A DNA stretch of 64,000 nt from Glycine soja (lineage: Eukaryota; Streptophyta; Magnoliopsida; Fabales; Fabaceae), in NCBI RefSeq assembly GCF_004193775.1, contig NC_041019.1, positions 13,254,204-13,318,203 of the forward strand, read 5' to 3'. Shown in pieces: positions 34,351-47,679 of the stretch (position 1 is its first letter; each line of letters opens with the position of its first letter). Position numbers and translations under genes: made by a program. Below the pieces are notes generated by a model. It saw only the letters and a program-made list of their open reading frames with translations, did no database searches and was not told the DNA's origin.

Positions 34351-36287
34351 ATGACTAGAGGCAATCCATCTGACTTACAACCCTTTGACCCTGAGATAGA
34401 TAGGACATTTCATAGATTAGTTAGGCATAATTTTATACCTTTTGATCATCCTGAGCATTCCATTACCGGTGAATCTGTGCATTCTGTTATTGGTGATTTT
34501 GAACATCCTGATTTGGAGCATTATAATTTTGAGCATTCTGATTCTGAGCATTCTGATTTTGCATATTCTGAGAACATGGCACAACCTCCACCCCGTGAGA
34601 GGACTCTAAGGGAAATGGCTGCACCTGATTTCACCTACGAAAGCTTGTGCATCCAATACCCTGATGAGGATGTCCCATATGTTCTTAAAACTGGACTGAT
34701 TCATTTGCTTCCAAAGTTTCATGGCCTTGCAGGTGAAGACCCGCATAAACATTTGAAAGAATTTCACATTGTCTGCTCCACCATGAAACCCCCAGATGTC
34801 CAAGAGGATCACATATTTCTGAAGGCTTTTCCTCATTCATTAGAGGGAGTGGCAAAGGACTGGCTGTATTACCTTGCTCCAAGGTCCATCACGAGCTGGG
34901 ATGACCTTAAGAGAGTATTTTTAGAAAAAATTTTCCCTGCTTCCAGGACCACAGCCATCAGGAAAGATATCTCAGGTATTAGACAACTCAGTGGAGAGAG
35001 CCTGTATGAGTACTGGGAGCGATTTAAAAAACTATGTGCCAGTTGCCCTCACCATCAGATTTCGGAGCAGCTTCTTCTCCAATAATTTTATGAAGGACTC
35101 AGTAATATGGAGAGAAGTATGATAGATGCTGCCAGTGGTGGAGCCCTTGGAGACATGACTCCTACTGAAGCCAGGAATTTAATTGAGAAGATGGCTTCCA
35201 ATTCCCAGCAGTTTAGCGCCAGAAATGATGCTATAGTCATTAGAGGAGTGCATGAGGTAGCTACAAACTCAGCTGCATCATCTGAGACCAAGAAGCTTGA
35301 AGGCAAACTGGATGCATTGGTTAACTTGGTAACCCAGCTGGCCTTGAATCAGAAATCTGTACCTGTCGCAAGGGTTTGTGGTTTGTGCTCCTCTGCTGAC
35401 CACCATACAGACCTTTGCCCTTCCATGCAACAACCTGGAGCAATTGAGCAGCCTGAAGCTTATGCTGCAAATATTTACAATAGACCTCCTCAACCTTAGC
35501 AGCAAAATCAACCACAGCAGAACAATTATGACCTCTCCAGCAATAGATACAACCCTGGATGGAGGAATCACCCTAATCTCAGATGGTCCAGCCCTCAGCA
35601 ACAACAACAGCAGCCTGCTCCTTCCTTCCAAAATGCTGCTGGCCCAAACAACCATACATTCCTCCACCAATCCAACAACAGCAACAACCCCAGAAACAAC
35701 CAACAGTTGAGGCCCCTCCACAACCTTCCCTCGAAGAACTTGTGAGGCAAATGACTATGCAAAACATGCAGTTTCAACAAGAGACCAGAGCTTCCATTCA
35801 GAGCTTGACTAATCAGATGGGACAATTAGCTACACAATTGAATCAACAACAGTCCCAGAATTCTGACAAGCTGCCTTCTTAAGCTGTCCAAAATCCCAAA
35901 AATGTCAGTGTCATTTCATTGAGGTCGGGAAAGCAGTGTCAAGGACCTCAACCAGTAGCACCTTCCTCATCTGCAAATGAACCTGCCAAACTTCACTCTA
36001 CTCCAAAAAAAAGTGATAACAAAAATTTACCTAACAATTTCTGTGCAGGTGAATCTTCTTCCACAGGTAATTCTGATTTGCAAAAGCAGCACATTCCCCC
36101 TCTTCCATTCCCTCCAAGAGCAGTTTCCAACAAAAAAATGGAAGAGGCAGAGAAAGAGATCTTGGAAACATTTAGAAAAGTAGAGGTAAATATACCTCTG
36201 TTGGATGCAATAAAGCAAATTCCAAGATATGCTAAATTCTTGAAGGAGCTGTGCACTAATAAGCGGAAGCTTAAAGGAAGTGAATGA
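34351..36287 (+). pseudogene. gag of the Diaspora-like element, broken
   Basis: The first open part (34351-35085, 244 aa) starts with an acidic, histidine-rich region where EHPD/EHSD-type repeats occur about five times (residues 36-75), then the retrotransposon gag domain with LPKFHGLAGEDPHKHLKEF and the WLYYLAP block. A TAA at 35083-35085 breaks it; the same frame continues with a zinc-knuckle-like CGLCSSADHHTDLC near 35379 and a TAG at 35497-35499. A frameshift near 35600 moves the reading to another frame, a Gln-rich stretch with NQMGQLATQL, and a TAA at 35880-35882. The last part ends with TGA at 36285-36287. Gag would form the particle in which reverse transcription takes place; this copy cannot make it whole. 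Confidence 0.88.
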
Positions 36288-36314
36288 ATTAGCATAGGCA
36301 GAAATGTCTCCGCA

Positions 36315-38339
36315 TTGATTGGTAAATCTGTTCCTCAAATTCCTGAAAAATGCAAAGATCCAGGTACATTCAGCATACCTTGTATTATAGGGAATAGTAA
36401 GTTTGACAATGCCATGCTAGATTTAGGAGCCTCTGTTAGTGTTATGCCTCTGTCTATTTTTAATTCTCTATCTCTAGGTCCCTTGCAGTCAACTGATGTG
36501 GTAATTCATTTAGCTAATAGAAGTGTTGCCTATCCTGTTGGTTTCATAGAAGATGTCTTAGTTAGAGTTGGTGAACTGATTTTCCCTGTTGATTTTTATA
36601 TTTTGAATATGGAAGATGGATTTTCTCAAGGATCAGTTCCCATCATTCTAGGCAGACCCTTTATGAAAACTGCTAGAACTAAGATAGATGTTTATGCAGG
36701 CACACTGTCCATGGAGTTTGGTGATATAACTGCTCATTTTAATATTCTGGTTGCTATGAAATACCCATCTGAAGATCTTTCTGTATTTCGTGCTGAAATA
36801 ATTGACCATGTTGTTGATGAATACATGACTAATCTTTATTCTAATCTGCATGCCTCTCACTCTTCATGCATTGAGTATGAAATTGTACTTGATCATATGT
36901 CTGAATTTGATGCTGAGAGTGAATCTGAGAGTGATATTGATTGCATGTCTGGTGGTGGTGTTTTACCTCTCGAGATTGATTTTATAGAGTCAGATAAGAC
37001 TAACCATGTTTCAGGAAGTACACATACCTCTGACTTTCTTTATGAGGTAAAGGCTGAGAAACCATCTCCTTCTACCACTGTCCAGCCGACCACACCAGAA
37101 TTGAAGCCTCTGCCATCAAATTTAAAATACGCTTACTTGGATGATAGCAAGAGTTTTCCAGTGATTATATCTGCCTCCCTTGCTGATGAGCAAGAGGAGA
37201 AGTTGTTGTCAGTTCTCAAGAAGCATAAGAAGGCTATAGGCTGGACCCTGGCGGATATTCCTGGTATTAGCCCATCCACATGTATGCATCGAATAAATTT
37301 AGAGGATGGAGCTAAACTAGTAAGACAGCCACAGAGAAGACTCAACCTGGTGATTCTTGATGTAGTGAAGAAGGAGATAACCAAGCTTTTGCAAGCTGGA
37401 ATCATTTATCCTATCTCCGACAGCCAATGGGTGAGTCCCGTCCAGGTAGTCCCGAAGAAGACCGGCCTCACAGTGATAAAAAATGAGAAGGAGGAGCTGA
37501 TTCCTACTCGGGTGCAGAACAGTTGGAGAGTCTGCATTGACTATAGGAGGCTGAACCAGGTTACCAAAAAGGACCATTTTCCCCTGCCATTCATTGACCA
37601 GATGCTTGAACGCTTGGCAGGTAAATCCCACTACTGTTTCCTTGATGGTTTTTCTGGTTATATGCAAATTACTATTGCTCCTGAGGATCAGGAAAAGACC
37701 ACATTCACCTGCCCCTTCGACACTTTTGCTTATAGGAGGATGCCTTTCGGCCTGTGCAATGCCCCTGGTACCTTCCAGCGGTGCATGATTAGTATTTTTA
37801 GTGATTTTTTAGAAAATTGCATAGAGTTGTTTATGGATGATTTCACTGTATATGGATCCTCTTTTGATGGTTGTTTGAATAGTTTGGAAAAAGTTTTGAA
37901 TAGATGCATTGAAACTAACCTTGTTCTAAATTTTGAAAAATGTCATTTTATGGTTGAGCAAGGTATAGTTTTAAGCCACATTATTTCCAATAAGGGTATT
38001 GAAGTAGATCCTGCAAAAATTTCTGTTATTTCACAATTGCGTTACCCCTCTTGTGTGCGAGAGGTGCGATCTTTTCTTGGTCATGCAGGATTCTACTGGC
38101 GCTTTATAAGGGATTTTAGCAAAGTAGCCCTTCCACTGTCCAACTTGTTGCAAAAGGAGGTGCAGTTTGACTTTAATGACCGATGCAAAGAGGCTTTTGA
38201 TTGCCTCAAAAGAGCGCTGACTACCACCCCCATCATCCAGGCACCCGATTGGACAACCCCTTTTGAGCTTATGTGTGATGCATCAAATTATGCATTGGGG
38301 GTTGTCCTTGCTCAGAAAATTGATAAATGCCCAGGGTGA
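36315..38339 (+). pseudogene. Protease and reverse transcriptase of the Diaspora-like element
   Basis: A 674-codon frame in the same register as the end of gag. Protease: DLGAS at residues 36-40, the plant Athila form of the aspartic active site, followed by PIILGRPFM. Reverse transcriptase: WRVCIDYRRLNQVTKKDHFP, LDGFSGYMQI, FGLCNAPGTFQ and the catalytic FMDDF (F506-M-D508-D509-F). It ends at the beginning of RNase H (ELMCDASNYALGVVLAQ), where a one-base change in register near 38326 stops the frame. The RT catalytic residues are intact; the frame break separates it from RNase H and integrase. Confidence 0.9.
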
Positions 38340-40024
38340 TATATTATGCTTCTAGGACTTTAGATGCTGCCCAAGCGAATTATACTACTACTGAGAAAGA
38401 GCTTCTAGCCATAGTTTTTGCTCTTGAAAAATTTCGATCTTATTTGCTTGGTACCCGCATTATTATTTACACTGACTATGCAGCTCTAAAGTACTTGTTG
38501 AAGAAGGCTGATTCTAAGCCTAGGTTGATCCGATGGATGCTCTGGCTCCAAGAGTTTGACTTGGAGATCCGTGATAGGAGCGAAGCACAAAATCTAGTTG
38601 CTGATCATTTGAGTCGGATCGAACGTGTATCAGATGCGGATTCACCCATTCGGGATGATTTCCCGGATGATCATTTGTATATACTGTATAGTATTTCTGA
38701 CTCTCTTTCTACTCCCTGGTTTGCTAACATTGTCAATTATTTAGTTGCCTCTGTTTTTCCTCCCTTAGCATCTAAGGCCCAAAAAGATAAAATTAAAAGT
38801 GATGCTAAGCATTTTATTTGGGATGACCCCTACTTGTGGAAATTGTGCAGTGATCGGGTAATTAGACGATGCATTCCAGATCATGAGACTGACTCAGTCC
38901 TGTAGTTCTGTCATTCTTCCGCACCGGAAGGTCATCTGGGTGTTCAAAGGACAGCTCGCAAAGTGTTTGATTGTGGTTTTTATTGGCCCACCATCTTTAA
39001 AGATGCGTGGAAGATCTGTAGCACTTGTGAGCAGTGTCAGAGAGCAGGAAATACACTTACATGGAGACAACAAATGCCTCAGCAACCTATGCTATTCTGT
39101 GAGGTGTTTGATGTTTGGGGTATAGATTTCATGGGCCCTTTTCCTATCTCTTTTGGTTATGTTTACATTCTCCTTGCAGTTGACTATGTTTCAAAATGGG
39201 TGGAAGCCAAGCCCACTAGAACTAATGATGCTAAAGTTGTTGCAGACTTTGTCAGGTCTAATCTGTTTTGCAGGTTTGGAGTACCTAAAGCAATTGTTAG
39301 TGATCAAGGAACCCATTTTTGCAACAGGACAATGCATGCCCTGCTTAAAAAGTACGGGGTGGTACACAGGGTATCCACACCATACCACCCCCAGACCAAT
39401 GGACAGGCAAAAATTTTTAACTGGGAAATCAAGCGAATTTTAGAGAAGATTGTGCAGCCAAGCAGGAAAGATTGGAGTACCAGGCTTGATGATGCTCTCT
39501 GGGCACATCGAACTGCCTACAAAGCACCCATAGGAATGTCTCCTTATCGGGTTGTCTTTGGAAAGGCATGTCATCTTCCAGTGGAAATTGAGCACAAAGC
39601 TTACTGGGCAGTGAAGACTTGCAACTTCTCTATGGATCAAGCTGGTGAGGAAAGAAAGTTGCAACTGAGTGAGTTAGATGAAATCCGCCTAGAAGCCTAC
39701 GAGAATGCCAAGTTCTACAAAGAAAAGACCAAGAAGTTCCATGATAGCATGATAGTTAAAAAGGACTTCATGGTCGGGCAAAAAGTGTTATTGTATAATT
39801 CTAGGCTTGGACTCATGAGTGGTAAGTTGAGGTCTAAGTGGATTGGTCCTTTTGTTGTTACTAATGTTTTTCCTTATGGTACAGTTGAGATCAAAAGAGA
39901 CTCCATAAACAAGAGCTTCAAGGTCAACGGACATCGACTTAAGCCATTCCTCACGAACCCTTCTTTAGTGAACGTAGTGGTGGAAGAGACTTCCTTACTC
40001 CACCCTACTCTTCCTCCACCATGA
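38327..40024 (+). pseudogene. RNase H and integrase of the Diaspora-like element
   Basis: RNase H continues with [30 protein letters not shown] and [14 protein letters not shown] at 38903-38905 interrupts just before the integrase HHCC zinc finger (H and H near [10 protein letters not shown] and C in CSTCEQC). The integrase core follows in the same frame: first catalytic Asp in WGIDFMG (codon 55 counted from the ATG at 38963), second in VSDQGTHF (codon 114), and, exactly 35 residues further on, codon 150 (39410-39412) is AAA, lysine, where the DD35E motif requires glutamate. The C-terminus has the GxxxK-rich domain and ends at 40022-40024 without an envelope ORF. The Lys change is consistent with one G-to-A transition and should abolish strand transfer. 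Confidence 0.9.
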
Positions 40025-41542
40025 CTTAGGGAGTTTTTCTTTTCCTATCTCCTTCTTTGCTTTTATTACACTTGTTCGATTCTCTTTGATGATTTAATTG
40101 TTTTTAATCTTTTAATTGTGCTACATTGAGGACAATGTGTTGTTTAAGTATGGGGGGGGGAGAGTGTTCTTTGGTTTTGCTAGTTTTGTTGGTTTTGTTA
40201 ATTTGTTAGTTGTGTTAATTTGTTAATGTTGTTAGTTTCGTCGGATTTTTAGTTTAATATTTTGGGTCAATTTTGTGTGCATGTAGGACTTTGCATGTTT
40301 TTCTTTGAATTATAGGATATGTTCAAGAAATGGGTAATTGTTTTGAAAATAAAGTTCTTGACATTTTGTGACTTGAAATCCTTGATTCTCCTCTACATGT
40401 CATGATAGTTTTGAAAGCTCAATTTGAAAGTGATGAGTTTACCTTTGTGAGAATTTGAGCCATCCATCATCATAATCATTTGGTGTGTTTTGCCCCATTG
40501 ATTGCTTGCACAATAGCCTTGGCTTGATTCTTGTTGATGCTTCCTAATTCACATGCATATTTGGAAATGATTAAGGCAATTTTGTTCTTATAAGCTTCTA
40601 GCCAAATGGACTTACCTTGAATTAATTCCTTTGATAGCCCTTTTGAGCCTTGTTTCCCTTTCTTTGTTTTGAAGCTCACTACAAGCCTTAAATGAAAAAC
40701 CATGATATCACCATATCCTTAAGGAATTTTGGAGCTTTGGAATTGTTTTGGGAATAAGTGTGGGGGGGTTTTTTGTTTCATTGGATAACTTGTTTTGTTG
40801 GCTATGCTTCATGATGAATTTTGGGCCATACTTGATGTACATTGTATATTGGTTAAATGTTGGACATGCTGAATGAAATGTTGTTTCTCAAAGGCTATAG
40901 AGTAAAAAAAAAAAAATTCGAAAAAAGAAAAAGAAAAGCAATAAAGTTGAGTGAATAAGATCTTAAATGGCACAAGAATGATGAAACTCTTGGTTCTACT
41001 CTTTATGTTTAAATTTTATCTTTACTTCTTTTTATTTTCTTATTTTTTTTCTTAATATGCACTCATTCCCCATTGCTCCTCTATTCCTTTGGGATTTAGC
41101 CACTTATTCCATATTTCTCCATACCTTGTCCTTGGCCCCATTACAACCGTAAAAGACCTTTTGATCCTCATGTGCTTGTGTTTGTGGGTTGATTGTCAAT
41201 TTTAGAATCTTGCCAAGATTATGTGATGTTTGCTTTCATGGGTGCTTTGAGGGTAAATAGTAGCCTAAACACTTGAGAGATAGAGTGTATATCTTGTGAG
41301 GCTTTATCACTTTTCATTCTTGAGTTGATTAACTATTTTGCCATGATTGGGTTGCTTGGATGATTTTCATGAATGTCTTGACTTTTTGGATCTCCTTATG
41401 TTAGATGTTACCCATTCCTTTCATCCCTTGATGTTCATTGAGAAATATGTGAATGTTTTTGTTTGTCTCTCTTTGATATCCTTGGATTTTGTTCTTTATT
41501 TCATTTTGCCTAGGAGTGCAAAAGGCTAAGTATGGGGGGTTT
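40025..41542 (+). other. 3' untranslated region of the Diaspora-like element
   Basis: 1.5 kb with two G-rich runs (TATGGGGGGGGAGAG near 40150 and GTGGGGGGG near 40760) and no long plus-strand ORF. The polypurine tract AAAGGCTAAGTATGGGGGG (about 41521-41539) abuts the 3' LTR. Minus-strand frame 40476-40703 has no recognisable domain. The absence of an envelope-like frame here is a feature of the Diaspora group. Confidence 0.75.
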
Positions 41543-42698
41543 TGATGTGCCATCATTTTCTTCTATTTTCTAAACCCTTTTTGCACCATTTTAATTACTG
41601 ATTGATCTTAATTGTCAATTAATCAGGCAGTTTTATTATTTGGGCTCATTTAGCTAATTTGATGTTTTTAATCTAATTTCAGGAATTAATGAAACATTGG
41701 GCTTAATCCGGATTTTGGTTATGGACTTGAAGAGGGCAAATAAAGCAGCGCTTACCTTAGTTAATTTCTAATTAGGAAATTTCGCAATTTTATTTTATGT
41801 TGTTCAGTGTTTATTTCGTTTAGGGCCAGAGTATTGTAATAAGGCCCAGTGGCTTTGAGTGACTCTTTTTAAATAGCAGCCTTGGGATTCGTGCAAGGCT
41901 ATTCTGTTATGCTATTTTATTATTCAGAGCTTTTGTTTTAGGTTTCTACGTTTTTCTGTTCTAAGGCTACTGTTTTCGTTCTTAATGCAATTTTCCGTTT
42001 TCTGCTTCTAATTACAATTTCGTTATTGCTTCTTCTTCTACTTTCATTTACGTTTCTGTCTCATTTACGTTTCTGTTCATTTACGTTTTTGTTCATTTAC
42101 GTTTCTGTTCATGTTTCGTTTGTGTTTTCTGTTTGAATCCATGGAAGGCTAGATTTTCTGGTGTTGTTTCCTTTTGAGGACGAAGCCCAACTCTCTTTGA
42201 GGTTTCGCTTGTAATGTGGTTTCCTGGCAGTTTTCCCTTCACCAGTTATCCCAAATTCGTGAATATTAATCAGTGCACGCTTCGTGTTCGATTAATTGCC
42301 TCTGAGCCTAACTTGCGTTCATGCTTAATGGATGAAGGGCTAACTGGTGTATGTGGTGCCTAATCACGTATTGACAACCCTAAGTTGATTTTCGCTTAGT
42401 AAATTGAAATAGGGTTGGATTAAGTGGTTGACTGTTAGGGACGAATTCTCCATAACCCAGGATAAGAGGATGGCTTCTGAATCAGAGGAAACAACCCGTT
42501 TTTAATATTAGTAGTTTCGTATTCCAATTTACTTGTTCTGCTCTTTAATCACAAAACAAACAACCCCCCCCAATCGTCACTGTTACTGCAAGTATATTAT
42601 GAACATTTGGTTTGTCACTGCTCGTTGGGAAACGACCTAGGATCACTTCCTAGTTACTGCATTTTCATGTTTATTTGATTCGGGTACGGCCTCGATCA
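41543..42698 (+). repeat. 3' LTR of the Diaspora-like element
   Basis: 1156 bp, near-identical to the 5' LTR; differences are scattered single substitutions and a shorter C run (42564-42570). Confidence 0.93.
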
Positions 42699-42703
42699 GT
42701 GTG

Positions 42704-43351
42704 TCAAGATTACCTTAAGCTTGAACAAGTTTATGGAAGTGAGAAGTTGTCTGCTTTGCTTATCCAGTTAACACCTAGTTAGTATCAGGTAGGAAACCTT
42801 AGACTGAAACCGTTAGAATCCCTTGAACCTAAGTAAGAGTTATGAGTCAAGTATACAAAAGTGAAGAAGATCGTGCTGAGGAAAGAGACCTAGATCCGAA
42901 GGTAGGTAAATCATGTATTCTCTAGAGTCGCGTGTGGACTAGGATTGGAAGAGCGTTGAAGTCTCGAAACTTATACCTCTTTTCTTGAATCATCCTATGT
43001 TCGAAAAAGAGTCGATCATGTGGTCAATCGTGTTTCCTTGTGTCTGTATGTTCGTTTTAGATTCTCATCAGTGTTTCCTATGATATTACCTAACTTCAAA
43101 TCGTATGCCATTCACATTCTATTATCATTGAGATATCACTCTCGTGAGAAAACTTGACTTATGAAATACTATTATTGATGAAGCGAGATTCGCTGGGCTT
43201 AGTCACTAAGTGAAAAAGAGTCTTGTGGTCGAAGTTGCTAAAAAGCGCTTCGAGCACACCGCCTGGTATTGGGAACCAGATGTGTAATATTTTTATTCTC
43301 GATCTTTCAAGGAAGTTTCGGGGATGAAACCTCTTTTAAGGGTGATGGAGT
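42704..43351 (+). pseudogene. 3' end of the outer element's pol, with chromodomain remnant
   Basis: Between 43228 and 43287 the sequence reads VEVAKKRFEHTAWYWEPDV and then a stop, corresponding to the end of the integrase chromodomain (EATWExExDM pattern) of chromoviruses. TTTCGGGGATGAAACCTCTT and a polypurine-like AAGGGTGATGGAG follow, directly before the 3' LTR. Upstream (42704-43200) is presumably eroded integrase, but I cannot read a domain. Confidence 0.6.
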
Positions 43352-43849
43352 TGTAACACCTTGTTTTTCGTAAAATAAATTAAAAAATATTTTATTAAAA
43401 ATAAATAGAGTTTTAGAAAAATAATGGGGGTTTTGTAATTAAATAAATAAGGAGAAATAGTTTTATTAATTAAAATAATAATTTTAAGGTAAATAAAATA
43501 AATATGTGTTTTTAGAAATAAAAAGAATGTTTTATTTATTTATTTAATAAGGAGTAAAATAAAGCTTTCTTTTTATGAAATAATAGACTCAAAATACCTT
43601 AGCTATAAATAGAGACATATTATGTCAGTTTTTATATTTACGATACGTTTCTATGTTCTATCTTCCTCCCAAATTTGTTCTCTCTTCTTCCTATCCCAAA
43701 ACTCTGTTTTTTTTCCCACATACACCCAAACTTGTCTTAATAAAACTATGATATTGAACTCATTAACCGTTGGATCGTCCTGAAAATTGGGTACAACCTT
43801 TGGAACTCATGTTCTCACATTCTCATTGTTGGGATTTGCAAAATAATAT

Positions 43850-43853
<4 letters not shown>

Positions 43854-43891
<38 letters not shown>
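43854..43891. repeat. (GA)n microsatellite
   Basis: About 19 GA units inside the outer 3' LTR. Confidence 0.95.
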
Positions 43892-43894
<3 letters not shown>

Positions 43895-44818
43895 TCCCTC
43901 GAATAGAGACGGTGAATTTGAAGCTCCAATCCCTTCTCCTTTTCTCTAACACTTAAAAATCCTAGCAGAGCGACCGGGGGAGAAGCTTGAAGAATCATAG
44001 AAAACTGCTAGAGACGCCATTATCACTATTAGACTACACACGTGAGCCCGCTTAGAGGTAATGGATGAGTTATTCACAATTGAGGAGTAGTGAGAACACG
44101 TGTAGGAATCCTTAGACGATCAATAGGGAAGGGTTTTGGGGTACTTCTGCAATTTTGATTCTATCTTTATAATTATAGTTGCAAATTATATATGTTTGAC
44201 GGGCTAATTGATGTACTAATGCAAAATTATTGTGAAATTGATGTGTTCTTGTGTTAAGTGTAAACCTTAGAAATTGGATTTTTTTTTCTAATTAGCGTGA
44301 ATTGATGAAACTGAATGATTAGTATGATGTCTTTACTAGTTAAGTTGCATTATGATTTTATATTTGAATCTAGCATACTGTGATAAAGAATAAATGATCA
44401 AAAGAAAAAAAATTTCTCTGTGTTTGTTTTACATATTGTGGTATATTGAAAAAGGTATCGTAATGTTATATTAAAATAAACTTTCAAATAAACCGAAATC
44501 GTATGCAAATTTTTATGTCTTGTACCACTGCACTTTTGATATTTGACACCACACACATCAATTGCACTTTATTAAAGAACGTGAATTATACTCTAAATAA
44601 TATTCTCTTTAGTTGCTTATTTTATACAAATTATTGCCTTTGTCTTGTATCTTCCCACGATAATGATCAACATGTTATATATACATTGCAATAATAAAAG
44701 TAATAAAATAATAAATTAAATAAATTTGTAAAGTTAATGCTTATTAGTAATTTCTTTTGATACAATTTTAATTTAATTGTTGTAGAAACTCTTTTTAATT
44801 GAAAATAATATAATTCGA

Positions 44819-44823
<5 letters not shown>

Positions 44824-44864
<41 letters not shown>
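44824..44864. repeat. (TA)n microsatellite
   Basis: About 20 TA units inside the outer 3' LTR. Confidence 0.95.
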
Positions 44865-44867
<3 letters not shown>

Positions 44868-45404
44868 GTCATGCAAATATTACTAATGTATGATGTGTAT
44901 ATGATTCATGAGGCATGATAAAATTGTTATATTGAGATTATGGAATTGTGATTGAGAGTATGTGTAAGTGATAAATTGAGTATGTGTTGAATTATAAGAT
45001 ACATGTGTATTAAGATATTGTATGCATTGAGTTGTGAACTATGAATTGTACAATCACACAACTATAAGACTCTTTAAGGACGATGACTTAATGCGCGACG
45101 AGTTTTATGATGGGATCCACTGTGAGAACCCGACGAATCTAATCACTTTGAGACTCGGCGAGTTAAAATAATTTTGAAAACAATTGAGTAGTTGTGTGTA
45201 TTGCATAGTTCATAGGTAAAATCTGTATTTGTGTCATGTATATATTAATACTGTGTGATGTGTATATGATTCACGAGGATTGATAACATGTTGTTTTGGG
45301 ATTACAACATTGTGATTGAAATTGTGTGTATGTGATAAATTGAGTATGTGTTGAATTGTAAGATACATGTGTATTGAGATATTGTATGCATGGAGGGTGA
45401 CGAG

Positions 45405-46970
45405 TGTCATACCTTAATTTCGTCCGGGGACTATTGCTTGATGGCATGCAACCTTTGGTTGACCGCTTCGAAGTACTTAGCACCCTTTGTTGCACAATAT
45501 GTGAAGTCCCGAGACGCGCCGGAAATCAAAAGAAATCATGGTTATGCGATCCGTGAAATTTCGTAATGTGGCGGAAACCAAAAGGAAGTATTGTTACGCA
45601 ATCCGTGAGTTTCCGTAACTTCTTCGAAAGCTAAAAAAGAGTAAATATATGATTCATAAAGTTTCGTAGCCTTACGGAAAGAAAATGAGTATCGTTACAA
45701 AATTCGTAAAGTTTCGTAACGTTACGAAAAAAGAATCACAAAAAAAGCAAAGGGGGGTGCATTTAGTAAAAAAGGGGGTGTAAATAGCAACCAGGCCCAC
45801 ATGGGCCCTCCAGAAGGCGGTTGCTTCTGGGTGGCAAGCTCCTCCCCTATTTTGGTATAAATAGGGGGAGGAATGAAGAGGGAAAGGGTTCAGCCTTCTT
45901 GGCACTTCGTATTCTCTTAAAATTGTTGAGGAAAATTGTTTCCGTGAAGAAAACCCAAGCCGAGGCACTTCCGTAACGTTTCCGTGGGTAATTATGCGAA
46001 GATTTTCAACCGTTCTTCGACATTCATCGTTCGTTCTTCGTTTTCTTCGGTCTTCAACTGGTAAGTACCCCAAAACCGAGCTTTTCAATTCATTCTATGT
46101 ACCCGTGGTGGTCCCCATTTGTTTCACGTACTTTTATTTTCGTTTTCATTTACTTTCCGTACTTCCTTTTGACGTGCTTCAGTCATCTATTTAAGTCATT
46201 TCTCGCCTAATCAAAAAATAAAATAAATTTCCACCGATCATTTGATTTGTAATATCCGTTAATTTATGTTAAAATGAATTCCGACCGTTCGGTCGTGCCG
46301 TAACCACGTTGGAAATCAAAAAAGGAGGTAAAATAATAATATAATAATAAAAGAATACCTTTTAGTAAAATGAAGCGAAAAAATCAATCGGACGTTTTCT
46401 CTTTGGGATTTCTCATTCTTAATTGAATTGACTAATAACTAAAGTGAAACTAAGGCTAAAATCAACTCGCCTAGTCAAGCTCGTCCACAAAAAAGTCACT
46501 AAAAAGAGTTTGAAAGTTTATCATCTCAGTTTTCCTTACCAAGTAAATGGATCATTTTTAAGGTCCAACGCCTTAAAATGATCACCTTTCAAGTAAAAAA
46601 GAATCGCTTGATTCACTCTTAAGAAAGAACTACGTAGGTCTGATTTCCTCTTCGATGGAGGGTACGTAGGAGCAAAAGCCCCACTTTTGTCGACCTCAAA
46701 AAATAAAAAGAAATAAAAGGTAAGATAACACAATTTCACAATTCTAAAAATAGGCTGTTGTCCTTTGAGACAAATGTGAGAGGTGCTAATACCTTCCTCA
46801 AACGTAAATACAACACCCGAACTTAGAATTTTCGTTTTGACCGGTTTCCTTCGGTTTTTCCGACGTTTTCCACAAATAAACGTTGGTGGTGACTCCGCGC
46901 ATCTTTCCTCCTTTGGAAAGCGCACCCGTGAGCCTCGCCTCACTCGCCCGCAAAAGGGCATGTTGCGACA
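45405..46970 (+). repeat. 5' LTR of the Ogre element
   Basis: 1566 bp, TGTCATACC ... GTTGCGACA. TATAAATA at 45856-45863 is the likely core promoter, followed by GGGGGAGGAATGAAGAGGG. It lacks a segment of about 45-50 bp present in the 3' LTR near 60040-60105. Confidence 0.93.
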
Positions 46971-46972
46971 GT

Positions 46973-46990
46973 TGGCGACTCTACTGGGGA
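46973..46990 (+). other. Primer-binding site (tRNA-Arg type)
   Basis: TGGCGACTCTACTGGGGA, two bases after the LTR. Confidence 0.8.
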
Positions 46991-47679
46991 CTTTTTGTGA
47001 GTTAGGACTATTTTAAAGAATTGTGGAATTGTGAAACTTTGTGTGTGCACTTGTTGAACTGTGTAAAATGTAAATAACTGTTGTCTATTTCGCATTCTTT
47101 ACACTGCATTCTAAGCACCCACAGGTTTGAGTAAAAAAGGGGCCCTATACCCGGGTTCATGGGAATCTAAGGAGTGGAGGTGAATCTATCATCATGCTAG
47201 GTCTCCGACTTGCTTGATAATAGTGAAACCTTGTCTAGAGCTTTCTCTCTTTATAATATGTTGTCGCTGGTATTCCATACCGCCACAATATTATTATTTT
47301 GAGTGATGATACCTCTAGAAAACAGCCGTGTGAGTTATGAATTGTTGGGGGTAATGATTAGAGACCCCTAGAGATTGTCCTATAGGTTCCCAAATAGGGG
47401 CAAGGAGCAAACATGCTCCGTGCCATTTGTTCTCATGCCATTTTTTGCAAATAGCACTAAATTATAGTTTTGCTAGTGATATTTTGTTTCTTTAGTGTAA
47501 TACGTAACTTTTTAATACTTACGTTGAGGCGCCATGATGCCTAAAACGTAGCATTAAAAAGATGGATCTTTGCGGTCTCGTATATGTAAATTACCCCTTT
47601 GTTTTGTTTTCTTTTTGTTTCATGCATACACATTGCATCATTCATATCGGAGTCTTGATCCACCCCTTTTTTTAGGTAA
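46991..47679 (+). other. Leader of the Ogre element
   Basis: 689 bp without a meaningful ORF, between the primer site and ORF1. Confidence 0.7.

Larger units (their letters stand above)
32331..42698 (+). mobile_element. Diaspora-like Athila-lineage Ty3/gypsy retrotransposon, complete with both LTRs
   Basis: The element is 10,368 bp with LTRs at 32331-33492 and 41543-42698 and a target duplication GTGTG (32326-32330 and 42699-42703). The primer-binding site TGGCGCCATTGCCGGGG fits tRNA-Asp, the primer used by Athila elements. Order is gag, protease, RT, RNase H, integrase; about 1.5 kb after integrase holds no envelope-like ORF. An envelope-less Athila-lineage family, Diaspora, is known from soybean, and this copy fits it. 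The coding region carries several stops and at least two frameshifts, so it is not autonomous. The two LTRs differ at about 15 sites by hand count, indicating recent insertion. Confidence 0.9.
43352..45404 (+). repeat. 3' LTR of the outer element, first part (interrupted by Ogre)
   Basis: Starts TGTAACACC and continues after the Ogre element at 61247-62238, about 3.0 kb in total. It includes a GA microsatellite (43854-43891), a TA microsatellite (44824-44864) and an internal 365 bp tandem duplication starting at 44891 and 45256. The Ogre insertion at ACGAG falls within the second unit, before TTAATGCGCGATGAG; the first unit has the equivalent TTAATGCGCGACGAG near 45088, which confirms the interruption. 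Confidence 0.85.

Noticed and set aside
40476..40703. Minus-strand 75-codon frame after the Diaspora-like integrase, considered as a possible antisense or envelope-like gene
   Set aside because: Wrong strand for an envelope gene and no transmembrane or signal segments; the region is untranslated in this envelope-less lineage.
45672..46088. 138-codon minus-strand frame in the Ogre 5' LTR, and its counterpart at 59958-60359
   Set aside because: Both lie in LTR promoter sequence and are not conserved in length; a known kind of chance frame in LTRs.
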